From: Listronotus oregonensis
Lineage: Eukaryota; Arthropoda; Insecta; Coleoptera; Curculionidae
NCBI GenBank assembly: GCA_019359885.1
Contig: JAHBCN010000192.1
Location: 310,001 to 374,000 of the forward strand
DNA: 64,000 nucleotides
Direction: 5' to 3'
The notes beneath the pieces are model-generated. The model ran no database searches. It saw only the letters and a list, made by a program, of their open reading frames with translations, and was not told the origin of the DNA. Shown piece after piece: positions 11,802 through 25,543 of the stretch. Every line of letters begins with the position of its first letter. The first letter of the stretch is position 1. The translations under genes and the position numbers were made by a program.

Positions 11802-12445
11802 GGAAAGGTCCCTTACTCATTCATTTATTCATACACTGACTTATTACGAAAAGTACGTCAGCTAGGAATAAATTTTAAGAAACTTATTCCCTTAAGGGGG
11901 ATGGGGAGAGAAAGTTTGTATTGAACTTCGTTATTTCTGGATTAGTAGTATAAAAATTGGTATGTAGGCTTTTGATTACAATTAAAAATGATCTGTTTTA
12001 ATATTTTTTAGATTACATCTGCTGGGTAGCTTAAAATGGTGACGAAAGATATAGGTACACAAAAATTGGAATTTTTGAAGTTATAAATATGGCAGTTGGT
12101 AATTAGACTTTTGATTTCTCAGAAAATAGGAGACTTCTAGGAAATTTCTCTCCCTAAGGGGTAGAATGGGGGAGGGGTAAAAGTTAGTTTAGAACTTCGT
12201 CATTTCTAGATTCAGAAGTATGAAAATTGTTATGAAGGTTATTAATTACAAAAAAAAATTATCTGTTTTACCATTTTTGAAATTACATCCTTTGGGAGTT
12301 TAAAATGAGGATAAAAGATTGTAACGAAAAATCTTTACATTTTGAAGTTGTTAATATGGGAGTTGGTAATTATGCTTCTGAACTTCGTTATTTCTGGATT
12401 TAGAAGTATAAAAATTGGTATGTGGGGTATTTAATTTACTAAATC

Positions 12446-13300
12446 GTGAAGAAAACATACAAAAATTATTAGTAAATAATCACCAATCCTAAATTTTCAT
12501 GCTAAATAGCTGTAATTGCATATTTGAATATAACTTTTAATTTAAAATAACTTTACTTTATAACATTCTTTTGTATTGTAAGTAATAAAGGCACTTTGCT
12601 CTTCAGTAAAATTCATATTTTTTGACAAACTTCGTATACGGCTTAAAAAAATGATATCTAATGGTTGCATTTTAGGTTTCGGGCCATGCAGAACTTTTTA
12701 TAAAGAATAACTTCGTAATCTTAATTATAAAAAAGTTTTTCATATGGTTCCAACTTAAGTAGACACACTGTAGATATAGTATTTAAGGTATCATTAATTC
12801 TACCTAAAATTTAAAAAAGAAGTTTAAAAGTAGCAATTGTCCAAATAATTGTCAATTATTGTTTGAGTAATACTAATTTATAAATCCTTAATAAAACCTT
12901 TGGTAACTTTTAACCCGCAGTGCCGCAGATATACATTTTTGCCCACAGTAAATATAAGAATAAATAAAAAAAATGTAAATATTACTTGCTAAAAGGCTTC
13001 AAGTCTAGAAACTTTAATTTTAATATAAATCTCTGTTTCAGCATGATTTTCTTGCAATAAACTTTGAGCACAAATAAAAAAAATCTGCCTCTATTAATTA
13101 AAAAGAAACAATCATTAATATGAATACACAGACAGATCCGTAAAAAACTTGCCAAGTCAAAAAGAACTTGGTCTTATATAAGATCTTAGAACTTTATGCG
13201 GCCGCAATTTTTGGATTAAGAACTTGGCCCTTAGTTTACAGAACTGTTGTTGGTATAATTTATTACTACAATAGTCTATTATTATACCCATATTTAGATA
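12446..13300. other. Intron 1 filler, no feature seen
   Basis: AT-rich, stops in all frames, no obvious repeat. A missing small exon of the Spaetzle-like gene could hide here but I could not identify one. Confidence 0.4.
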
Positions 13301-13305
13301 CTTAC

Positions 13306-13455
13306 CAAAACTCATTTTTAAAAACTAATTAAATTGCAACACCGTAACACAAATCAACACTAACTTAAAATTCAGTACACCAATACCCGTAAACCTGCAC
13401 ACTTATTAAATATTTTGTCTAAATACTAACATTTAGAGATACTTATACCGACGAA
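13306..13455 (-). CDS. Candidate first exon of the Spaetzle-like gene (5'UTR plus short coding start)
   Basis: On the minus strand a TATA-like box (13478-13486) is followed by about 140 bases without other features, then ATG AGT TTT G directly before a strong donor GTAAGTATC (start codon 13313-13315). This looks like a short first exon encoding Met-Ser-Phe plus one base. It does not splice in phase to exon 2 at its best acceptor: the joined frame meets a stop after about 27 codons. It does fit the alternative acceptor at 8306-8307, giving MSFGCRSMCTPEYG, but that removes the hydrophobic segment. Either a further small exon is missed, or this exon is only 5'UTR, or it belongs to another transcript. 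Confidence 0.35.
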
Positions 13456-13477
13456 AAAGTTTACGTACTAAAAACTA

Positions 13478-13486
13478 TTTTATATA
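13478..13486 (-). promoter_or_regulatory. TATA-like box upstream of candidate exon 1
   Basis: TATATAAAA on the minus strand, about 165 bases upstream of the candidate ATG at 13315. No clear insect initiator (TCAGT) is seen 25-35 bases downstream, so the start site is not pinned. In AT-rich DNA such a match can arise by chance. Confidence 0.3.
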
Positions 13487-14637
13487 CCATAAATTATCTC
13501 ACACTTTGCGGCACTTTTTTTGCGTTACAAACGCCTTCGACAATTTTACTGGAAAATACGCGGCAAAGTCTTTGTGTATAGGCGCATGCAATAGCAAACA
13601 ATTTTGCCAATTTAAATATAGCAAAGGTACAAGGGTTGTAAAAAAATTATTTAGAACTAAAAGGGCGCCAATGATCCGTATATGGGGCGTTGATGAGCCT
13701 TAAAGATTTTATTTATTTTATGCAGTTAGCACTCTCGGCCTAATCAAAGTATTTATTTTTTTTTATTACAGCGATTTCTGATTAGCGGTAAGACAAATTC
13801 GGGTGTCGCCGGATTTGTTCTACTTTAAAGAGTATCCGGGGAACGTCTGAGAGAAGTTTAAAAAAATGTCTGGGTAAAACCCGAACACTTTTTCGTGTCA
13901 AAAGATCCATTGAAAGATAATCAATAAAACTGTAGCAAATTTCTGTTGAAAAAGAAATACATATTTGTTTAAATTAAAACTGATTAGTTTACTTTTAAAT
14001 TCCAACTAATAAATAGTTTTGGGTTTTAAGTGCCCAATTTGTAAAACTAGATAACAGCTGTAAAAAAATTGTGTAAATGATAGTAATATTTTTATTGTAA
14101 ATAGTTTTTTTAAGGGGTGTCTAGAAAAAAAATAAAATTCTACCCAAATGTCCAGGATTTCTAAAGTTTTTTCAGGCGTGCATAAAATGTATTTTGCTTA
14201 CTAAAAAAAAACATCATTCAATCTTTTCTCGAACAAAAAAAAAGTTTTGGCGTAATTATCATTTTAAGTTCAGGCCCTTTAAATTTGTCGTCAGACCAAA
14301 AAACCATGTGACGACACAAGGGTTGACGAGTTCATTCAGAGCAAAAAAAAATCCATCCGTTTCTGTATTCCGATTGAAAATAAAGTGGTTTATTGTCAAA
14401 TAAATATGCAATATAATAAATGAAAAGGTTAATTATATCTTTAAAATCCATCGCAATAACCTCAAAATAAAATATACATTTAGCAAAAAAACAGGTTGAA
14501 ACTCCAAAAACTGCTCATTATCGTTTGAGAAAAACACCTCGTAAGTAATCATAATTACCGACTTCTTGAACCAATGCAAAACATTTTTCTTAATGAATTT
14601 TTGTCAAACGAAAATGAACAGATTGTAGTATTTTATG
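13487..14637. other. Flank upstream of the Spaetzle-like gene
   Basis: 13500-13720 is somewhat richer in G+C than its neighbours and lies just upstream of the candidate promoter, so it may hold regulatory sequence. No factor site can be named. The rest is A/T-rich with no gene. Confidence 0.35.
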
Positions 14638-14645
14638 TTTTAAAT

Positions 14646-15649
14646 CAGTCTTTCTCAAAGTGGGCGATAACGCCCCTTGTGGGCGCTGAAGGCTATGAGG
14701 GGGGGCGGTAAGGGGTCCAGAAAAAATGGGGGCGCTGATGTGATTTAAAGGGGCAATGGGTGATTTGTAACTTCACCTATTTCATATTTTAAAATTCACT
14801 GAAATTAAAATCCTTCTAAATACTACACAACATCCATTTATTAGTTCATATTTATATTCTATTTTATTGTATAAATCTAAACTAAAAATATATAAAATAT
14901 TTAATATTTTTAATGCGTTCAAAGCGCTATTTATATCTTAAAATATTTAGTAATAGGTATCAAACACTAAAAAGTATTCATGTCTTTAAGTGTCGGAGGT
15001 GAGGTCTCCACCTTCGAAGACAAGTGTATAAAATAGGTATATTTATTGTTGTGGCAAAAATATGTTGTATATATATTTTTGGTTGTGGCTTAGCTAAGCA
15101 CTTGCCTAATGCGGGATTTTTTAATGAACCTAATCCAGTAAAAATAAAGAACAAATATATTGAAATTAAAAGGTTCAAATATAATTCACACATTCATTTG
15201 TGCAATCCTGTATTATCAATAGTCCGTCAACGTTCGTGCGGTCTGTGTTTGCGAAGTGCAGGTGCAGGAAGGGACAAATCCCAAATACACAGCCGCGGCT
15301 CGCGACCGACCAGCGACTGACGTGACGTTCCGCCGCTCGCACGCATCGCTCTCGCTTGCTCTCCCGCCACTCCGCCCGCTACCCCGATACTCTTAATATT
15401 GTAAAGTTGTACTATTATTGCTCAATGTTGAATATTGTTTATTTTGAATTAAAGTTACTCCTAATATTGTAAGGTTGCATTATTACTGCTCTGTCTGGTA
15501 AGAAAAGTCTCGTTTAGAATATAGGTTTAATTAAACTTCAGGCGAGACTAATATCTTATTGGGATTTTTAAGGTGAAAAAAAATGGGGGCACTACAAAAT
15601 AATTGATTTTCAAAGTGGGCGTTAGACGAAATAAGTTTGAGAACCTCTG
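14646..15649. mobile_element. hAT-type non-autonomous transposon, 8-bp TSD
   Basis: Left end CAGTCTTTCTCAAAGTGGGC and right end (reverse complement CAGAGGTTCTCAAACTTATT) are hAT-like. Perfect 8-bp target duplications TTTTAAAT lie at 14638-14645 and 15650-15657. No transposase frame. The interior has a strikingly GC-rich stretch at about 15225-15390 (GCCGCGGCTCGCGACCGACC) in otherwise AT-rich DNA, perhaps a captured host promoter or an internal promoter. Confidence 0.9.
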
Positions 15650-15718
15650 TTTTAAATAAACAATTAAAAATTAAAAGTGTTTCAGTATTTCGCTTTCATC
15701 CGAGATGTATATTAAAAC

Positions 15719-16790
15719 TAAGCCCCGGTCGCCTTTGTCGATCAGGCTTTGTAAATACGTGAGATTAGCCCCCAGTTACGAAAATATCATATTTATATAC
15801 AAACTTTCATTCACATTTTAACCCCACCCCTCCTAAGGTTTTAATTTCAAAATTTTTAAAACAGATCATTTTTAATCGAAATCATTCCAATTTTTATACT
15901 TCTAAGCTCCGAAATGATGAAGTTCCATTCACACAAACTTACATCCCCCATGCTACCCGTCAAGAGCAGGAGTTTTCTAAAATACTTTCTTAGCTATCAT
16001 CTCCTATTTTTCTGGGTAATTAGAAGCCTAATTATCAACTTGCCTATTTAGAACTTCAAAAATGACAATTATTATATACAAATTTTTATCCCCCTTTTTA
16101 ACCCCCAAGGGATGTAATACAAAAGTGTTAAAACAGGTCATTTTAGTCGTAATCAATAGTCTATATACCAATTTTTATACTTTTATGACGAAGTTTTATA
16201 GAAACGTTTACCTCATTGTACCCCTATAGGGCAAGAATTTTTGTAAAATCCTTTCTTAGCTAACGTCTACCATTTTTCTGGGTAATCAGAACTACTATCT
16301 GCTATATTTACAACTTCAGAAATGACAATTTTTTGATACATATCATTCTCATTTTGACCCCTCCGCCCAAGGGGAACTTAGCCCCGTTTGCCTCTGTCGA
16401 TCAGGTCTTGTGAATACGTGAGTTCAGCTCTTTGTGACGAAGAAAGCATATTTTTATGCAAACTATTATTTCCATTTTAACCCTTCACCCTCTCCCAAAG
16501 GTTGTTTTTCCAAAAATATTAAAACAGATCATTTTAATCCTAATAGCCTACCTACGAATATTTAGACTTCCTAAGTCCAGAAATGGCGACATCCGACACA
16601 AACTCTCACCCGCTATGCTTTTTTTGGGGAGGAGCGTTTGTAAAATCTTCTTCTAGCTAACGTCTTCTATTTTGCGGGGAAATTAAAAATCTAGATACCA
16701 ACTTCCGTAATTACAACTTTATAATTAACAGTTTTTCTATTCAAACTATTATCCCCTTTTTAACAACCAAAAAGATTTAATTTCAAAGAT
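15719..16790 (-). repeat. Satellite block 2, inverted relative to block 1
   Basis: The same unit as 10290-12445 in reverse: CTTTCTTAGCTATCATCTCC near 15990, CTTTCTTAGCTAACGTCTAC near 16252 and TTCTAGCTAACGTCTTC near 16650. A second landmark (GCCTYTGTCGATCAGGYYTTG type) appears at 15719 and 16377. The block ends at a (TA)n array. Confidence 0.8.
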
Positions 16791-16793
16791 GTT

Positions 16794-16931
<138 letters not shown>

Positions 16932-17039
16932 TATAAATGCAATACTTTACTGTATTATTTAAAAATGTCTTATATAATAGTTTTTTTTAACACACCCCAT
17001 TTACAATAATAAATAAAAAGCATATTAGTATATTATTTG

Positions 17040-17343
17040 TGTTGTGCCGACAACGTCTTTCTCTCCTGCAAAGCAAGTCTGCCTCTGGCGGGTATATGCT
17101 TGAAGGGTTTTGCTAAAAATGTACTGCACTGGCACTTTGATGAAACGTCCCTGTTAAATCTGTCTGCACCATCTTACGGTCATTTTTAGTATGGCGGCCA
17201 TCATTTCTTTGTTCAAAGTAAGTAGATTCCTAAGCTTGGGAATAGCGGTTTTAGCGCTTGCAGTGGCTTCGGCGTCCATGTGTCGAAGTACAAATTCTAC
17301 ACCAACGCCGTCTGGTATCGATATTTGAACCCAGACCGTAAAG
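17040..17343 (-). other. Coding-like segment, unrecognised
   Basis: The minus strand is open from 17342 to about 17147, reading FTVWVQISIPDGVGVEFVLR, HMDAEATASAKTAIPKLRNL and LTLNKEMMAAILKMTVRW, then a stop. An adjacent frame continues MVQTDLTGTFHQSASAVHF. Codon choice is less AT-biased than the surroundings. I do not recognise the protein. The segment abuts the sequence shared with element B (from about 17364), so it may be transposon-linked or a captured gene piece. Confidence 0.3.
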
Positions 17344-17430
17344 GGAAATTATATGGGGGCTTTACCAGAGTGATTAATCTAGTTGTATATATATTTTGGT
17401 ATTAGGTAATAAAAAAGTGAGTTTTTTTAA

Positions 17431-18493
17431 ATGGTAAATTTTACCAATGCTGGTATGCTGACATGCATTTTACATCCCGGACTTGCTAATGGAAATGCTT
17501 ATGAAGCTAGACGTTTGTATCAGGAGCGTTATCCGAATCGCATAGCCCAACCCCAAAAAATTTTTTCAAGAATCCACGGTCGGTTAAGAGAAACAGGAAC
17601 ATTTGAAAAAGCTAGTCACCTGTCGGTGCAGTTCGAACGGTAAGAACCTCAGATATCGAAGATGCATTTAATATGGTAGAAGAAACCGGAACAAGCACCA
17701 GGAAAGTAGCGTTTACGTTAAATATTTCTCATTTTCTGGTATGGAAAATTTTAGTGGATAATTTATTAAAACCCCTATCATGTTCAAGAGTTCAGGCACT
17801 GCTACCTCGTGACTTTCCCTTACGTATAAATTTCTGTCGTTGGTTTCTCCAATGCCTTATTCAAAACCCTTTGTTTGGAAACCTTATCCTGTTTACAAAC
17901 GAAGCAAATTTCTCGTAACGCTATACGTAATTTTCATAATAATCATATGTGGTCAAATAAAAAACCCCATGAATACAGGAATAAATTTTCAAGAACAGTT
18001 CTCTGTTAACGTGTGGGCAGGAATCCTGGGAGATAATTTGAAAAGGTCCATTTTTCCTTCCGGGAAGATTAAATGGCGAGATATATCGTCGTTTTCTTGA
18101 AGAGAATTTCCCCCTTTTTTACTGGAAAATGTGCCATAACAAAGGGAATGAGATGTGGTTTATGCATGACGGTGCCCCTGCACTTTTTTAGCATCCAAGC
18201 GCGGGGATTTTTAAATCAAAATTTCAATAATCGTTGGATAGGTAGGGAGGGACTCAACCATGGCCTCTAGGTCGCCAGACCTTAATAGTTTGGATTATTT
18301 CCTTTGGGGACATCTAAAAACATTAGTTTACCAAACACCTATTCAAATGAAGAGAACTGAGAAATCGAATAATGGACTCTTGAGAACGATTTAAAATACT
18401 CCCCGGAATTTTCCCGAGGGTACCTGAAACCCAAAGAGGGAAGATTGGATGCGTGCCTACGGGGGGGGTGGGCATTTCCAACATTTATTGTGA
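17431..18493 (+). pseudogene. Broken mariner-like transposase (MVNFTNAEM family)
   Basis: Begins MVNFTNAGMLTCILHPGLAN, then GNAYEARRLYQERYPNRIAQ, the helix-turn-helix N-terminus of a common insect mariner-like transposase. Recognisable blocks follow in shifting frames: ETGTSTRKVAFTLNISHF, RVQALLPRDFPLRINFCRWF, LILFTNEANFS, EQFSVNVWAGILGDNLKRS, EMWFMHDGAPLHFF and SPDLNSLDYFLWGHLKTLVY, ending at TGA 18491-18493. The first catalytic Asp (TDE in the family) is Asn here (FTNEANF); the HDGA Asp and the PDLN Asp are kept. At least four frameshifts. The 18727-19029 block may be its right end. Confidence 0.85.
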
Positions 18494-18726
18494 TTTTGAT
18501 CGGTTTTTTATCCTGTTTTTATTTAGTGTTCGTCTGTTATTTTTTTAATATTTCATGTCGATTAAAAAAGTTAATTTACAAAAATTTTTTCATTTTTTAA
18601 AACACATCATCGATTATTTTTAAACCAAAATATTTCAACAAATTTCTCCCAACGACATCTAATAAGATTATCTTTTTCCCTAAAAATGACTAAGGGAAAT
18701 TTATTTCTTTTAAAAAATAAAAAATA

Positions 18727-20617
<1,891 letters not shown>

Positions 20618-20953
20618 TACAGGGTGTCCCATTTTCGATATTTTTATAGGTTATTGTTAGTGCTATCAAAAAAGTATTATTGGTGTCATGTGCTCTTTTT
20701 GGGTCAAACCTAAAATGGTAAAATCAAAATTTGAAAATTTTCGCTCGCTTAAGAGATACTGAGGAAAATAAAAAAATTGTCAATTTCAATATGACCCTTT
20801 ATTTTCTTAGTAAAAATGGATACAGAAAAATGTATTATACAAAGGTTTCTTTATAATGATTGTTAAATAATTTGCCGTTTTTGGAATAAGTATATGGTGT
20901 CAGGTAAAAAAGTTATCTGACCTACCTCATTTTTTTAAATAGTGCACCCTGTA
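20618..20953. mobile_element. TACAGGGTG-ended element C
   Basis: TACAGGGTGTCCCATTTTCG at the left and GCACCCTGTA at the right give inverted termini around 336 bp of non-coding AT-rich DNA. Confidence 0.6.
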
Positions 20954-21846
20954 TATTTTAATGTTAAAAGATATATTAAAAATTAACGTATTTCTTTTCT
21001 TAGCCCGCAAGGCTCACACAAAACCCAAAACTATATATACCGGTTTTAACTTTCTTTTCCAGGTTTTCCTTAAAATTTTATGCATGTGTATTAATATTAT
21101 ACATAATACCTTAAAAATTAATTTTATATCTGTACAAAAATTGTAAAAACACAATACCTACCTTTTTTAGTTAAAAAAATCTCAGCTTTTGTAGAGCTGA
21201 ATTTAAAATAGCTGCTTCTTCTAATCAACAGTTTGGCGCTTACTTTTAGAAAAGTTCCTTTCATATGATACTAGAGTTATTTTACTAAATTGAAACAAAA
21301 TAGTGCTAACCGGTACCCAAAAAATTACCTTCCAAAGGTGCTCGTCTCACTAAACCCAAAGAAGTACGTAGAAATACGTAACTACTCACAAATTTCGCCC
21401 TGGTAGGTGCGATATAACTTCGAATCTCCCAGAATTCAATGGTTTATTACTATTACTTTTAATAAAAAAAAAAAAGGTACTGCATCAACGGCCTTTGCTG
21501 CGTAAAATAGTACCGCTTTTTGTGTATGCTGTTGTGTGTGATAGATGATGTTTAGATACCACTTTAAACTGTAGATTTTGTCTAGATGACATTACCCAGA
21601 TAATAAGGGGTTGAAGGTTAGATAATAGTTATTTGTATACCGTCGTAGAGACACTACCACGTTGTCTGAAAGGTGCGGTTAAATGCAATATCTGCAGAGA
21701 CTACTAGAGCCGTTGGTTGTAAGCGTATGTAGCAGTGCAATCCCCTACTTAGATTTCCTTGCTTATCGATTCTATATTACCTTAAACATTTTTGCTCACA
21801 ATATGACAATATCCTAAAAGACTAAAACACAAAATTAATAACACAG

Positions 21847-22912
21847 GTCCACAAAAAAAAGGTTGTGTGTGCTGGGCGTCAGAACTTAGATTTTCTAGCG
21901 TATATTTTTCTCTGAACACGAATTTAAAGTCAAAATCGGGGGTCAAACAGCAAAAAATCGAGACAAACCCAAAAATTTGACACGGTACGTTTATCGGCAG
22001 AAACCTGATACCACGGAATGTTTAGCCTATGACTATATAAAATATTAAAGATACAAAAAAACCATAGAACAAATTTAAAGCTTCTTAAATTGTCTATATA
22101 AAAAGTTATATAAACATTTTTGATAAGAGAAATAATAAAGAAGATATAAACAGGGCCGCCGCCAGAAAAAATTGTAGAGGAGGTCAAAAAGTTTAAGTCA
22201 ATTTACTAGTCTAGAATTAATTGAATTAAAAACACAAATAAATATACCACAACTTTAATTTCTAAAATAATAATCTTACTCTTTTAAATTCCTAGGCAAT
22301 ATTGTAAAATTTAAGGATTTAGACAAAAAATGTTTTATTTTAGGAAATTTTTGAAAACCCAGGGGGTCGATGGACACCCCCTAACTCCTCCGCCGACGGC
22401 CTTGGATATAAACGAAAATGTAATTTTGACAAAAATTTCAGTCCAAAATGGGTTTTTTTTATTCATGGGACTTTTGGGTTTATTTTTTATAATAAATCAT
22501 TTATTTTATTCATTTAAATCCCAAATCACTCAAAATTTGCAGAAAAAAATCTAAAAACAAAAAAACATATATTTTCAAATTTTTTCTAGAGATATACCCT
22601 GAAAAAATCCTGAAAATTTGTTTTTTTTTTCATTATAACTCGAAAAATATTGCATTTAGAGAAAAAGGTTATACAACTTAAATTAAAGGTCTTGTAAAAA
22701 TACATAGTTTATATTATATAAAGTTTCGTGTACCTTTTATAGTGATTAAGATATTGACGTTTTAAAAAAAAAGTCGGTAATATCTGAAATTATGCCTTTT
22801 CTTCCTTTTTTGCTGTTTGACTCCCAATTTTAACTTTAGATTCGTGTTCAGCGAAAATAAATACGCCAGAAAATCCTAGTCCGACACCCAGCACACACTA
22901 CTTTTTGTGGAC
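21847..22912. mobile_element. Foldback element FB-5, interrupted by a hAT MITE
   Basis: The left arm (GTCCACAAAAAAAAGG, GTGTGTGCTGGGCGTC, TGAACACGAATTTAAAGTCA, GTCAAACAGCAAAAAA) is mirrored at 22800-22912 for over 100 bases. Between the arms lies AT-rich DNA with the inserted element at 22151-22404. No coding capacity. Confidence 0.75.
22151..22404. mobile_element. 254-bp hAT MITE with perfect 8-bp TSD
   Basis: Ends CAGGGCCGCCGCCAG and (reverse complement) CAAGGCCGTCGGCGGAGG. The target duplication GATATAAA is exact at 22143-22150 and 22405-22412. Confidence 0.85.
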
Positions 22913-23644
22913 ATGTGTAATCCAAGAATACATATTTCTTTTCTTTCCGCCATAAAATTTTAAACCATAAAGCATTTGCAAATTTGCAAGGCCACCAACA
23001 GAAAAAATATTATCTTATGCTTTTATTATCATAACTGTCTTTTATGGTATGTATTTTAATATGTCTTAAAATAATGTATTATTTCATCAAGCTTATTCAA
23101 GGCTCACCTAATAAATAATTTCAAGAATTCACAATCTTCGTGCTAGATTTATATACCTGTCAAATAAATTTATATCAATTCTGCACTTGACATAAGAGAC
23201 AAATATTTTTTATTATCGATAAAATTATATATTATTTACTAGCGTTATAATTAGTTCTATTACAATAAATTATTAAAAAACTCCCACCAGTTTTCAAGGA
23301 GCTGTTATAGTTTCCAGTGGAGTACCTGAGTGACGAAAGATAGAATATATTATTTTATATTAACAGTTTGTTTAGTGACGTGTGATACATAGACACCCCA
23401 AAGACGAAGCAAGAAATTATTTTTATTTTATGAAAACGAAAAAAATGCTAAGCAAACTCTAAACAGCCATTACAGGATTCCATTGACGCCCTTGGACGCT
23501 GAAAACAATCTAACCTTATTCTGAGTACTACAATATGCAGCAAAAGTTAACCTTAAAGTCTGAGTCAGTGCCATAGTCCCAAAACATTTTTATAAAATGT
23601 TGATACCGAAGGATCTATACCTTACGGCATATTAGGTGGGAAAA
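22913..23644. other. AT-rich stretch, no feature seen
   Basis: No gene or element recognised. Confidence 0.45.
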
Positions 23645-24262
23645 AAACGTAGGAGTCCGAGTGCTTCCGGAGATATCCGGAAAAAACCGAAATTTGCCGA
23701 TTTCAAAAGACACTTTCTCATGGCCAGCTCTACAAAACAGAGTTAGAGGTTTTCCGAACGACGTTTCGTTTTCGTAAAACCATCATCAACTTTATTTTTT
23801 TAAATACGGCACTTAATTGTTTATTGCATTTTTTTAAAGTAGTTATAATCCCAATTACAATGATGTATAACACTTAATATTTTTTTTGTTAAATAAACAT
23901 ATTTTCCATAAGAGACAATGAGTTAGACAAGGAATGCACATCATTTCTTATAGGGGCGTTCCATCTTTGTTAATAAATATTAAGTGTTATACATTTTTGT
24001 AATTAGGATAATGGGGGGTTTAAAAAAAAGTAAATAAAAAACCCAGGTCCGTATTAAAAAAAAATAAAGTTGATGATGGTTTAACGAAAACAAAACGTCG
24101 TACGGAAAATTTCTCAACGCTGTTTGGTAGAGCTAAAAAGGTGGCCATAAGAAAGTGTCTTTTGTTTTTCCATATCTCTTTAAATAACGTCAGAAAAAAA
24201 TAAAAACGAAATCGGCAAATTTCGGTTTTTCCCGGATATCTCCGGAAGTACTCGGAATTTTT
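23645..24262. mobile_element. Foldback element FB-4
   Basis: The left arm has TCCGAGTGCTTCCGGAGATA, AAACCGAAATTTGCCGATTT, GACACTTTCTCATGGCC and AACCATCATCAACTTTATTT. All recur in reverse complement at 24040-24262. The arms are about 180-220 bases, the left one carrying a small deletion. A reverse-strand open frame at 24020-24313 falls in the right arm and is not credible as a gene. Confidence 0.8.
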
Positions 24263-25543
24263 CAACTTTCTACAGTGGACATGGTTAGTTACACAAATAC
24301 ACAACTTTGCCATAATTTAACCAACTCGTATTTCTTACGGTTTCCGAGATCCCAATGCATGCACTCGAATGCAACGCACTTAACAGGCAAGTTAATAGCA
24401 GATGTTTAAAGGGTGATTCAAAATAAATTTCTAGAAGTTGAAAAAGATATTTAATATGCTATTAGAAGCATGATAACGTCTAAACAAAAAAAGGGCAGTA
24501 TTATATGTTATATAAAAACTTTTTACGGAGTGGACCACTGTAATTTGACATACAATTGGATTTAAAATATTTTTAAAAATTATTTATAAATAAAGTACCT
24601 ACATCTTGTGCTATTTTAACGAATGTGCAAAATGCTGTCTTTTTGCCTCCCTGTGGAAAAAACCTGATGGATCCAAATAAAATACGATGATTTGAAGTTA
24701 AGATACAGCATCTGGATACAGCATAGTGTTTTTGAAACAGCAATTCCTGCTACTTACAGACTAAAAAAATAGTTTCATATGCTTTTTGTATAATTTTTCA
24801 TGGGATTATGATCAGAAAAATGAAAAGCAAAGCAAAATAAAGTATCGGAAGTTCCAACTTTTTTTTTGGCTAAAGAGATTACTGATGAGTTCATAATGTT
24901 TTTTATAAGAATTTGGCAGGTTAGTTATGATAAAATGTCTATCTGGACATTTTTTGATCCAGATAGACCTATTAGGATTCTTATTGGAACCTAACATTTT
25001 CTATCAGGCTTTTTCCATAGGGTTGTAGACACATTTGTGCTTGGCGAATCCAATTCTGGCATCCATCTTATTGATTCTTGAAGTAACTGTTAATAATTGT
25101 AATTTTAAAGCAATTTTGCCATGTTTTAGTTACGTCAATTGATTACGGTAAACCCTACCAAAAAAATACAAATAGTCGCACAAGTTTAATTCAAACTACG
25201 TTCAGTATTTATGGGTTAGAAGGTATAAACGCTGAACATTTTGACGACTTCTAACACAAAAAAATAAGAATTAAACTAAAAAAAAACCTTTGAACACAAT
25301 TGAAAATAAATAAAATAGGCAAATAGTAATAAAACAAGAAATAACGTAAACATTTCAGAACGTACAATTTCACTGCTTGCTGTAACACCAGTTAATTATT
25401 AAAATCCTCTAGGCAGAGACGAGTGGCTTTCGTTGAACCTTTCTATAAGTTTGTTGCAAATCAAATAAACCACAGTGCATTTTTTTCAACAAAAGTATTT
25501 TTTATCTACGTTAATATCAACCAAGATATTTATGGCAAATGTA
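24263..25543. other. AT-rich stretch, no feature seen
   Basis: Short open frames only, none recognisable. Confidence 0.4.

Noticed and set aside
17191..17220. ATGGCGGCCATCATTTCTTT followed by GTAAGTAG as a first exon on the + strand
   Set aside because: The opposite strand reads better as coding, and the downstream sequence is transposon-linked; no second exon found.
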